Source of the DNA: Mariprofundaceae bacterium
Lineage (GTDB): Bacteria; Pseudomonadota; Zetaproteobacteria; Mariprofundales; Mariprofundaceae
Assembly: GCA_030950825.1 (NCBI GenBank)
Contig: JAUZQT010000011.1
Location: 1-5,232 of the forward strand
Reading direction: 5' to 3'
DNA: 5,232 nt
Positions 1-5,103 of the stretch are shown in pieces. Position 1 is the first letter of the stretch. Each line of letters opens with the position of its first letter. The translations under genes and the position numbers were made by a program. The notes beneath the pieces are model-generated. The model saw only the letters and a program-made list of their open reading frames with translations. It was not told the DNA's origin and did no database searches.

Positions 1-420
1 AACAACATGTAGATTCAGCCCTTCGGCGCGATCAGCATCCCACAAGCCTTTCACCGCCTCCGACCAGTCAGGAATTTTCTGGATTTCGTCGAAAACCAAA
101 ATGTGTCCGTCTTCAGATTGTCGTGCCGCATTGCGCGCTCGTTGCCATTTTTCAACCAGCCATGCGGTATCACGCAGGCCAGTGCTCTGATCGTAGCTGT
201 TACTGGTGGTAATTGTATATCTAGAATCTTGTTTTTCGTCTGGTCGATCTACTGGCACAAAGTGATAGTGATCAGGCCTAAATTCAGACAGGGCATCGCG
301 AACAATAGTGGTTTTCCCTACTTGGCGTGGGCCGGAAATAAATAACAGAAGTCTAAGAGGCTCTTTAAGCCGACTTAGGAGAAGGGGAACTTCCTTACGT
401 TGATATGTTCCATTGGCCAT
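1..420 (-). CDS. AAA_14/DUF4143-type P-loop ATPase, N-terminal part (runs off the left edge)
   Basis: Reading the minus strand from the ATG at 420-418 gives 140 codons without a stop up to the window edge, so this is the front of a longer protein. Walker A is GPRQVGKTT (residues 30-38), the characteristic form of the AAA_14 family. Walker B is ILVFDEIQKIPDW (107-119), followed by SEAVKGLWD, the usual continuation in these ATPases. Full-length relatives are commonly around 400 residues with a C-terminal DUF4143 domain, which would lie beyond position 1. An AAGAG ribosome-binding-like run (complement of 428-432) sits 7 nt before the ATG and supports this start. The molecular role of the family is poorly known. 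Members are scattered among genomes and often behave as accessory genes, sometimes near toxin-antitoxin or mobile loci. It is transcribed divergently from the zapA cluster and is probably not part of it. The family call is strong; the function is unknown. Confidence 0.88.
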   Translation of the reverse strand, partial: MANGTYQRKEVPLLLSRLKEPLRLLLFISGPRQVGKTTIVRDALSEFRPDHYHFVPVDRPDEKQDSRYTITTSNSYDQSTGLRDTAWLVEKWQRARNAARQSEDGHILVFDEIQKIPDWSEAVKGLWDADRAEGLNLHVV

Positions 421-431
421 AGTTACACTCT

Positions 432-447
432 TGAGTTAATTTACTCA
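432..447. promoter_or_regulatory. Imperfect 16-bp palindrome upstream of the ATPase gene
   Basis: TGAGTTAATTTACTCA reads the same on both strands except for one symmetric pair of positions. It ends 12 nt before the start codon of the minus-strand ATPase gene and overlaps its probable ribosome binding region. Its size and symmetry suit a dimeric repressor operator, but no regulator is visible in the window and AT-rich palindromes also arise by chance. Confidence 0.3.
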
Positions 448-569
448 GGAAGGTAATGCAACATGTTAAAGATTGCAAGGCATCCCTCACCAGTAAAAGA
501 AGTCTACTTTTCGTAGGTGGTTTAAATTTGTTGAGCAGCTTGATTGTTGCCCTTGGTTTAATCCCAATT

Positions 570-608
570 TAGTTTTTTAAACTGCAAGTGCAGGAAATAG
601 TTTTTTAA
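570..608. repeat. 11-bp direct repeat flanking a CTGCA/TGCAG palindrome
   Basis: TAGTTTTTTAA occurs exactly at 570-580 and again at 598-608, 28 bp start to start. Between the copies lies CTGCAAGTGCAG (582-593), a perfect inverted repeat with a two-base centre. The array lies between the ATPase gene and the promoter of the division genes. It could be a regulator-binding array or simply leftover AT-rich sequence. There is no coding sequence in this intergenic region (421-672) that I can support. Confidence 0.35.
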
Positions 609-637
609 GTTCCTTGGACATGATTTCAATGGGAAAG

Positions 638-666
638 TTGACCGCAGTCGTTTTGAATGCTTCAAT
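638..666 (+). promoter_or_regulatory. Candidate sigma70 promoter for the zapB-like/zapA genes
   Basis: TTGACC (638-643, five of six consensus bases) is followed after 17 nt by TTCAAT (661-666, four of six). The predicted transcription start, about 7 nt downstream, falls on or next to the ATG at 673. If this is the main promoter the mRNA is leaderless or nearly so, which fits the absence of any Shine-Dalgarno-like sequence before that ATG. Confidence 0.42.
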
Positions 667-672
667 ACAGCC

Positions 673-963
673 ATGAGTAGTAGTGAAAATCAATGTCAAT
701 TTGAAGAACGCATTGCCTTGTTGGGTGAGCACCTGACAACGATTGGTGGTAAACTTGAAAAAGTAACCGCTGAGAATCGCCGATTACGTGAGATTACACG
801 CTTGGCAGAGCAAGAGCTACGCAAACGTCGAGACCAAATTCAACAACTTGAACAAGAATTAAATCAAGAGCACGACAAACGTCAAGAAGCGCAGCATCGT
901 GTTGAGCATGCGGTTGAGAGGTTGGATCAAATTATGGCTGAACCCAGTTCGGAGTCAACATGA
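673..963 (+). CDS. ZapB-like/TIGR02449-type small coiled-coil protein upstream of zapA
   Basis: This 96-residue protein is almost entirely predicted coiled coil. From about residue 10 to 88 it is rich in Glu, Gln, Arg and Leu in heptad-like spacing, and has no membrane segment or signal peptide. In Pseudomonas and relatives a small coiled-coil protein of the TIGR02449 (ZapB-like) type is encoded immediately upstream of zapA. Position, size range and the C-terminal pattern (RVEHAVERLDQI) match that family, although 96 residues is longer than its usual 65-75. The likely role is as a partner of ZapA at the division ring, inferred mainly from context. The stop codon overlaps the zapA start in an ATGA arrangement, so the two are probably translationally coupled. 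There is no Shine-Dalgarno sequence before the ATG, and no better-placed alternative start is visible. Coiled-coil proteins match each other easily, so the family assignment rests on synteny as much as sequence. Confidence 0.75.
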   Translation: MSSSENQCQFEERIALLGEHLTTIGGKLEKVTAENRRLREITRLAEQELRKRRDQIQQLEQELNQEHDKRQEAQHRVEHAVERLDQIMAEPSSEST

Positions 964-1253
964 GTCACAAGGTTGAAGTCAATTTGATGGGTAAGGCGTT
1001 TTCTATTCGAACCGATGATCAGCCAGAAGCGGTGGAGGCTGCAGCAAATTTGGTGCAGGAGCATGTTGATGAGCTGCGGGAGCTTGGTTCAACGGTAGGA
1101 AGTGATCGTCTTATTACTTTGGCGGCTATGAACTTGGCCGGTGAATTGCTGAGGAAAGGCGAAACGCAGGTTCAAAACTTGGATGCTATTCTATTTGCGC
1201 TTGACGAAGTTGTAGCGCAAGCAGAGGGTATAGCTAAAGTGCCCCTGCGCTGA
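960..1253 (+). CDS. zapA: Cell division protein ZapA
   Basis: The 97-residue product matches ZapA in length and pattern. An N-terminal segment (VEVNLMGKAFSIRTDD, residues 5-20) corresponds to the beta-strand core. It is followed by EAVEAAANLVQEHVDELRELG and the conserved GSDRLITLAAMNLAGELLR (47-65), then a C-terminal helix expected to form the antiparallel coiled coil of the tetramer. ZapA binds FtsZ in the cytoplasm and cross-links protofilaments, stabilising the Z ring. GGAG at 951-954 lies 5 nt before the ATG and gives a good ribosome binding site. The start overlaps the preceding stop by four bases (ATGA). The final codons also serve as the first strand of 6S RNA, and its -10 box is inside the coding region. 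The next genes, ssrS and fau, are the classical neighbours of zapA, which strengthens the call. Confidence 0.95.
   Translation: MSHKVEVNLMGKAFSIRTDDQPEAVEAAANLVQEHVDELRELGSTVGSDRLITLAAMNLAGELLRKGETQVQNLDAILFALDEVVAQAEGIAKVPLR
1229..1234 (+). promoter_or_regulatory. -10 element of the 6S RNA promoter, inside zapA
   Basis: TATAGC ends 7 nt before the predicted 5' end of 6S RNA at about 1241, the expected distance. No convincing -35 hexamer is seen at 16-18 nt spacing. TTGACG at 1201-1206 is too far upstream (22 nt). The promoter is therefore inferred from the -10 box and the RNA boundary. Confidence 0.45.
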
Positions 1254-1416
1254 GCGAGTGACCTTATGTTGCCTGAGCCGATGCATGTCAAATGGGAGCT
1301 TTGCTACACTGATTGTGCGCGTCCCACTTGATTGGGATACCTAACATCAGCGTGCTGCGCCCACCTCGTGTTCGAGGGTTCGACGACTTGCCGTCATTAC
1401 GTCAGTGCGGGGGTTC
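1241..1416 (+). ncRNA. ssrS: 6S RNA
   Basis: The segment between zapA and fau is the standard location of ssrS and has 6S RNA structure. The terminal stem is twelve uninterrupted pairs between 1242-1253 and 1402-1413, two of them G-U. A second stem pairs GTGAC (1258-1262) with GTCAT (1393-1397), and GTTG (1268-1271) pairs with CGAC (1381-1384). The conserved CCTGAGCCGAT (1272-1282) follows as the 5' strand of the central bubble. The 3' bubble strand carries a 5-bp hairpin, CCTCG/CGAGG (1364-1377). The apical arm includes CTGAT/ATCAG (1309-1313 with 1346-1350) and TCCCA/TGGGA (1322-1337). 6S RNA mimics an open promoter and sequesters sigma70 RNA polymerase in stationary phase. The length of about 176 nt is normal. 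The exact ends are inferred from the stem; the 5' end overlaps the last codons of zapA. Confidence 0.94.
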
Positions 1417-1431
1417 TTTTTTTATTATTTT
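1402..1431 (+). terminator. Terminator-like 3' end of 6S RNA
   Basis: The 3' strand of the terminal stem, ending in a run of five G (1409-1413), is followed by TTCTTTTTTTATTATTTT (1414-1431). The long U tract after a GC-rich stem strand resembles an intrinsic terminator. The pairing partner is the distant 5' end of 6S RNA rather than a local hairpin. Readthrough into fau would give the zapA-ssrS-fau type of transcript known in other proteobacteria. Confidence 0.5.
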
Positions 1432-1502
1432 GAGTTATCCTGAATGCACCGTAACTATTCAGCCGCCACTTCTTGATCCAACGCCGTCGTTGAAAAATAA
1501 GC

Positions 1503-2081
1503 ATGAAAAGCAATAAACAACAGTTGCGTAAGCAATGTTTAACGCGTCGTCAGAGTTTATCTAAAAAACAACAACAAGCTTTTTCTGCAGTGATTTTTAA
1601 CATATTACAGCGCTACCTTGACCAGCATTATGCCCAAGGCGTTCAAATATTATGTTATCGCTCACTTTCCGATGAAGTGGATACAACAGCAATGTTTCAA
1701 ATGCGCTCCAATGATCAATATTACGCGCCCGTAACGCAAAAAAATACAGCTATGCACTGGCTAAGCTGTGATGCGAAGACTGTTTGGAAGACTGGTGCTT
1801 TGAATGTTTTGGAGCCTATAGGCGGGCAATGCTGGCAAGCAGGCACCATACCTTCTATTGTGCTGTGCCCTGTAGTGGGTTTTGATGCAGCGGGCAGTCG
1901 AATTGGCATGGGGAAGGGCTGTTTTGATCGTTGGTTGGCGCAAAATAAACAGTATTTTGATAGCGTGATTGGCCTTGCTTTTGATTGTCAACGATGCCCT
2001 GAAATTGCCGTTGAAGCACATGATGTACCACTTGATGCAGTCATAACCGAAGAAGGATGGATGAAATGTCCGAACACATAA
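1503..2081 (+). CDS. fau: 5-formyltetrahydrofolate cyclo-ligase
   Basis: This 192-residue protein has the normal length and layout of the family (Fau/YgfA, also called MTHFS). It converts 5-formyltetrahydrofolate to 5,10-methenyltetrahydrofolate using ATP in the cytoplasm, returning a storage form to the folate pool. Recognisable parts are the basic N-terminal helix (KQQLRKQCLTRRQSLS, residues 5-20), YRSLSDEVDT (52-61), the EP pair (104-105), PVVGFDAAGSRIGMGKGCFDRWL (123-145), which is the phosphate-binding loop region, and HDVPLDAVITEE near the C-terminus. In the loop the usual GYYDR is GCFDR here, a moderate variation. The gene lies downstream of 6S RNA as in many proteobacteria, with 86 nt between them. 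The Shine-Dalgarno before the ATG at 1503 is weak. The 3' end overlaps the next gene by 16 nt, suggesting one transcript and coupled translation. Confidence 0.93.
   Translation: MKSNKQQLRKQCLTRRQSLSKKQQQAFSAVIFNILQRYLDQHYAQGVQILCYRSLSDEVDTTAMFQMRSNDQYYAPVTQKNTAMHWLSCDAKTVWKTGALNVLEPIGGQCWQAGTIPSIVLCPVVGFDAAGSRIGMGKGCFDRWLAQNKQYFDSVIGLAFDCQRCPEIAVEAHDVPLDAVITEEGWMKCPNT
2051..2056 (+). promoter_or_regulatory. Ribosome binding site that decides the ymdB-like start
   Basis: AGAAGG lies inside the end of fau. It abuts the ATG at 2057 with no spacing but sits 9 nt before the ATG at 2066. The second ATG is therefore the better start, giving a protein that begins MSEHINILIIGD. Confidence 0.55.
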
Positions 2082-2866
2082 ATATACTGATTATTGGCGA
2101 TGTTCTTGGTAAGGCTGGACGCAAGGCCTTGCGTGATCATTTACCCAGATTGGTTGATCAGCATACGGTGGACTTTGTGGTTGCCAATGGTGAAAATCTG
2201 GCGGCTGGTTTTGGCACTACACGCAAAGTTGCAGATGAAGTGTTTGATTCAGGCGTGCATGTATTGACCAATGGCAACCACTGCTGGGATCAGCGAGTTT
2301 TTCTTAAAACGATTGAGGAAGATGATCGCTTTATTAGGCCGATGAACTTTTCACCATCAGCGCCAGGTCAAGGTTGGACAATTCAGGAAACGGCTGTTGG
2401 TCATCCCGTGGCCGTGATTAATACAATTGGACAAGTGTTTATGAGCGGCACTTGGGATTGTCCGTTTGCTGCCGCAGATCAAGCTTTGTCGGAGATTCCG
2501 TCCGACGTTAAAGTGATTTTGATGGATATGCATGCAGAAACAAGCAGTGAAAAAATGGGTATGGGGTGGCATTTGGATGGGCGTGTTTCCTTTGTTTATG
2601 GAACACATACCCATATTCCGACCTGTGATGAAATTATTCACAGCAGTGGCACTGCCTATCAAACGGATGTTGGCATGACTGGCTCTTACCAATCCATTAT
2701 CGGAATGAAGAAAGAAGGTGCGCTATATCGTATGATTACACGTCTTCCACAGCGTTTTGAAGCGGTGGAACGTGGAGGAACGCTTTTTGCAACATTATTG
2801 AAAATAAGTGTGCTGACGGGTAAAACCAGTCATATTGAGCGAATTAAAGTAGAACCAAGCACCTGA
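2066..2866 (+). CDS. YmdB-family (TIGR00282) metallophosphoesterase
   Basis: The 266-residue product carries every metal-binding signature of the family: GDVLGKAGR (residues 11-19, D12), NGENLAAGFG (41-50, E43 and N44), TNGNHCWD (68-75, N71 and H72), MHAETSSEKMGMGWHLDGRVS (155-175, H156) and GTHTHIPTCD (179-188, H181 and H183). Members such as Bacillus subtilis YmdB and Deinococcus DR1281 are dimetal phosphodiesterases. YmdB hydrolyses 2',3'-cyclic nucleotides and affects biofilm and stress behaviour in Bacillus; the physiological substrate here is unknown. No signal peptide is present, so it should act in the cytoplasm. The start at 2066 is preferred over 2057 because of the AGAAGG at 2051-2056. 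It overlaps fau by 16 nt and is probably co-transcribed with it. I see no terminator after its stop. This is not the unrelated E. coli macrodomain protein also named YmdB. Confidence 0.92.
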   Translation: MSEHINILIIGDVLGKAGRKALRDHLPRLVDQHTVDFVVANGENLAAGFGTTRKVADEVFDSGVHVLTNGNHCWDQRVFLKTIEEDDRFIRPMNFSPSAPGQGWTIQETAVGHPVAVINTIGQVFMSGTWDCPFAAADQALSEIPSDVKVILMDMHAETSSEKMGMGWHLDGRVSFVYGTHTHIPTCDEIIHSSGTAYQTDVGMTGSYQSIIGMKKEGALYRMITRLPQRFEAVERGGTLFATLLKISVLTGKTSHIERIKVEPST

Positions 2867-2893
2867 TATTCTTTAAATTTTAAGGGAAAACCA

Positions 2894-2921
2894 TTGTATG
2901 TGAGGCTTTATACAGCATAAT
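2894..2921 (+). promoter_or_regulatory. Candidate promoter for the DEAD-box helicase gene
   Basis: TTGTAT (2894-2899, a weak -35) and CATAAT (2916-2921, five of six -10 bases) are separated by 16 nt. The start would be near 2928, just before a run of hairpins, giving a leader of about 140 nt. The -10 is good and the -35 poor. Readthrough from the ymdB-like gene is an alternative source of transcript. Confidence 0.4.
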
Positions 2922-2927
2922 GCGCGG

Positions 2928-3068
2928 CTCCCACGATAAAGTGGGTTCATGAATATGAAATAAATGAGCTGAAAAGGCTTTCTCAATCTGTGTGAATGTT
3001 TCATCTCACAAGCTGTGAAAGTTTATCAGCGTTCGAATAGGGCTATTGATGCCCTCTAGGGTGTTAAG
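2928..3068 (+). promoter_or_regulatory. Structured 5' leader of the helicase gene
   Basis: The untranslated stretch is nearly filled by small hairpins. CCCAC/GTGGG pairs at 2930-2945, and TTCAT/ATGAA at 2946-2959. GAAA/TTTC pairs at 2971-2982 with an outer TGA/TCA extension. TGTGA at 2991-2995 can pair with TCACA at 3006-3010, which can instead pair with TGTGA at 3014-3018. AGGGC/GCCCT pairs at 3039-3055. The ribosome binding site is AGGG at 3058-3061, 7 nt before the ATG. CCC at 3052-3054 can pair either with the upstream GGG or with the GGG of the ribosome binding site. E. coli deaD/csdA also has a long leader involved in its regulation, so control at this level is plausible. It matches no riboswitch class I recognise. 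The pairings are read by eye and not energy-checked. Confidence 0.4.
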
Positions 3069-4967
3069 ATGTCTTCTGAAGGAAATATAAAAGAACTAAA
3101 GTTCTCTGATTTGGGTTTGTCCGATGATATAATGAAAGGTTTGAATGATACGGGGTACGAATCCCCCACGCCCATTCAGGCTGAAATTATTCCATATGTA
3201 TTGGATAACCGTGATGTTCTGGGTCAAGCCCAGACAGGTACGGGTAAAACAGCTGCTTTTGCGCTGCCTGTTTTGTCAAAAATTGATGTGAGCTTGCGTG
3301 ATCCGCAGGTCTTGGTGCTTGCGCCGACACGTGAGCTAGCCATTCAGGTAGCTGAAGCGTTTCAGAAATATGGCAATCATATTAAAGGTTTTCATGTCTT
3401 GCCGATTTATGGTGGACAAAGTTATGACACACAATTGCGTCAATTAAAGCGTGGTGTGCATGTGGTTGTTGGTACACCTGGGCGTGTGATGGATCATATG
3501 CGTCGTAAGACCTTAAAACTGGGTGGTTTGAAGACGCTTATCCTTGATGAAGCCGATGAAATGTTGCGTATGGGCTTTATTGATGATGTTGAATGGATTT
3601 TGGAACAAACACCCGATAAGCGCCAAATTGCATTGTTTTCAGCGACCATGCCAGATGCTATTCGCAAGATTACCAAGCGGTACTTGAAAAACCCTGAACA
3701 TGTGACAATTAAAAATAAAACCAGTACCGTATCGACGATTCGTCAGCGTTATTGGTCTGTCAGTGGACGTCATAAAATGGATGCGTTGACCCGTATTCTT
3801 GAAGCTGAAACCTTTGACGGCATCATTATTTTTGTGCGCACCCGTGGCGCAACAGTAGAGGTGGCCGAGAAGCTTGAGGCGCGTGGATTTGGTGCCGCAG
3901 CGCTCAATGGTGAAATCCCGCAGAAGCAACGTGAACAAATTGTAAGCCGTTTGAAAAAAGGGCACTTGGATATTTTAGTGGCAACCGATGTGGTGGCGCG
4001 TGGCTTGGATATTGAGCGTATTTCGCATGTTATTAACTATGATATTCCAGGTGATACCGAGTCGTATGTACACCGTATTGGGCGTACTGGTCGTGCCGGT
4101 CGCTTAGGTGATGCAATTCTGTTTGTTGCGCCGCGTGAGCGTCGTATGTTGTATTCAATTGAACGTGCCACACGCCAGAAAATTGAAGAGTTTCAAATGC
4201 CATCCACAGCGGATATTAATGATAAACGTGTTGAAGGTTTTAAGCAGCGCATTCAAGCCACATTGCAAGAAGACGGCTTGGAAATGTTCGCCAAGATTAT
4301 TGAGCAATATGAAGCAGAACACCAGGTTCCTGCGCAAGAAATTGCCGCAGCTTTGGCGAAAATGGTACAGGGTGACAAGCCTTTACTGCTTGCAGAATCG
4401 CGCCGTTCGGAACATAAAGCTGAACGTCGATCTGAAGGCAGGGCCGATCGCCATGAACCAACAGTAGCGCGCAACTCTGAGCGCGAAGGCTCAGCTCGCC
4501 CGCAACGTCCCAGACGAGCTTCAACACGCTCATTGCCGCGTCTTGAACGTGGTATGGAGCGTTTTCGCATTGAGGTTGGTGCTGATCATGATGCCGAAAA
4601 AGGCAATATTGTCGGCGCTGTTGCCAATGAATCGGGCATTGAAAATGAATTTATCGGGCATATCGAAATATATGACCATTATAGCACGATTGACTTGCCT
4701 GAAGGTATGCCAGATCACATTTTGAAGACGCTACAAGAGACCCGTGTATCCAATCGTAAAATGCAAATGACGCGTGAAGAATCAGGTGATGATACGCCTG
4801 ATGAACGCAAGCGCTGTTCGCCACGCCCTACTGACGGTGGTGGACATCGAGGTGGCGGACGTTCTGGTGGTAGTGGAAAGCCAAGGCGCTCTGAAGGAAG
4901 TGGTGGTGATGGGCGCAACACGCCACGTCGTAAATTTGGTGGGGCTCGTCCAAAACGCGGCTCTTAA
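3069..4967 (+). CDS. deaD: DEAD-box ATP-dependent RNA helicase, DeaD/CsdA type
   Basis: At 632 residues it is close to E. coli DeaD (629). All helicase motifs are intact: Q motif region with F12 and GYESPTPIQ (29-37), AQTGTGKT (motif I, 54-61), PTRELA (86-91), TPGR (136-139), DEAD (160-163), SAT (191-193), ATDVVARGLD (305-314) and HRIGRTGR (335-342). After a helical region (about 370-440) comes a basic, Arg-rich linker (about 441-495). Next is a DbpA-like RNA-binding domain (about 496-570, from MERFRIEVG, including IVGAVANESGI, IGHIEI and HSTIDLP-like HYSTIDLPEGMP). A Gly/Arg/Ser-rich basic tail runs to the end. Proteins of this type unwind short RNA duplexes in ribosome assembly, mRNA decay and cold adaptation. 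AGGG at 3058-3061 supports the start. The DbpA-like domain distinguishes it from RhlE, RhlB and SrmB. DbpA itself is shorter and lacks the long extension. Confidence 0.95.
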   Translation: MSSEGNIKELKFSDLGLSDDIMKGLNDTGYESPTPIQAEIIPYVLDNRDVLGQAQTGTGKTAAFALPVLSKIDVSLRDPQVLVLAPTRELAIQVAEAFQKYGNHIKGFHVLPIYGGQSYDTQLRQLKRGVHVVVGTPGRVMDHMRRKTLKLGGLKTLILDEADEMLRMGFIDDVEWILEQTPDKRQIALFSATMPDAIRKITKRYLKNPEHVTIKNKTSTVSTIRQRYWSVSGRHKMDALTRILEAETFDGIIIFVRTRGATVEVAEKLEARGFGAAALNGEIPQKQREQIVSRLKKGHLDILVATDVVARGLDIERISHVINYDIPGDTESYVHRIGRTGRAGRLGDAILFVAPRERRMLYSIERATRQKIEEFQMPSTADINDKRVEGFKQRIQATLQEDGLEMFAKIIEQYEAEHQVPAQEIAAALAKMVQGDKPLLLAESRRSEHKAERRSEGRADRHEPTVARNSEREGSARPQRPRRASTRSLPRLERGMERFRIEVGADHDAEKGNIVGAVANESGIENEFIGHIEIYDHYSTIDLPEGMPDHILKTLQETRVSNRKMQMTREESGDDTPDERKRCSPRPTDGGGHRGGGRSGGSGKPRRSEGSGGDGRNTPRRKFGGARPKRGS

Positions 4968-4977
4968 TCCGCATTAT

Positions 4978-5103
4978 TCACAAATGCTGCCGCACCCTTG
5001 CTTGTTTCTTTGCCCGCAACGAATCTTTACTCAAACGTCCGTAAACATGGCTACGCCCTTTTTCGTAAAAAAATCGTTGCAAACAAAAAAACAGCGCAAT
5101 CAT
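4978..5103 (-). CDS. Candidate small ORF of 41 codons, unrecognised
   Basis: On the minus strand an ATG at 5103-5101 opens a 41-codon frame ending in TGA at 4980-4978, 10 nt from the convergent helicase stop. The predicted peptide begins MIALFFCLQRFFYEKG and continues with a basic half containing GRSHVYGRLSKDSLRAKK. It thus has a short hydrophobic-aromatic start and a positively charged tail. I recognise no family. There is no Shine-Dalgarno sequence before the ATG, and poly-T runs on that strand create the Phe residues. It uses several arginine and glycine codons (AGG, CGG, GGG) less favoured by its neighbours. It may be noncoding. Confidence 0.2.
   Translation of the reverse strand: MIALFFCLQRFFYEKGRSHVYGRLSKDSLRAKKQARVRQHL

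Noticed and set aside
103..345. 80-codon plus-strand ORF
   Set aside because: It is antisense to the AAA ATPase coding sequence, which shows Walker A and B motifs on the other strand; no recognisable protein pattern.
1313..1516. 67-codon plus-strand ORF between zapA and fau
   Set aside because: It lies mostly within 6S RNA and its U tract; the RNA structure explains the sequence and the peptide resembles nothing.
2930..2950. CCCAC/GTGGG hairpin as terminator of the ymdB-like gene
   Set aside because: The stem is only 5 bp and is followed by TTCAT rather than a U run, and a good -10 box lies just before it. It fits a leader hairpin better.
2991..3018. CRP-type site (TGTGA and TCACA half-sites)
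   Set aside because: The spacing is 10 nt (TGTGA to TCACA) or in the wrong order with 3 nt, not the 6 nt of CRP sites; it also lies downstream of the likely promoter.
4253..4570. Long minus-strand ORFs under the helicase linker
   Set aside because: They are antisense to the Arg-rich linker; the arginine/serine-rich peptides reflect the coding bias of the sense strand.
4957..4972. GCGG/CCGC stem at the helicase stop as an intrinsic terminator
   Set aside because: It has four base pairs with an 8-nt loop containing the stop codon and no U run; too weak to call. No convincing helicase terminator is seen.
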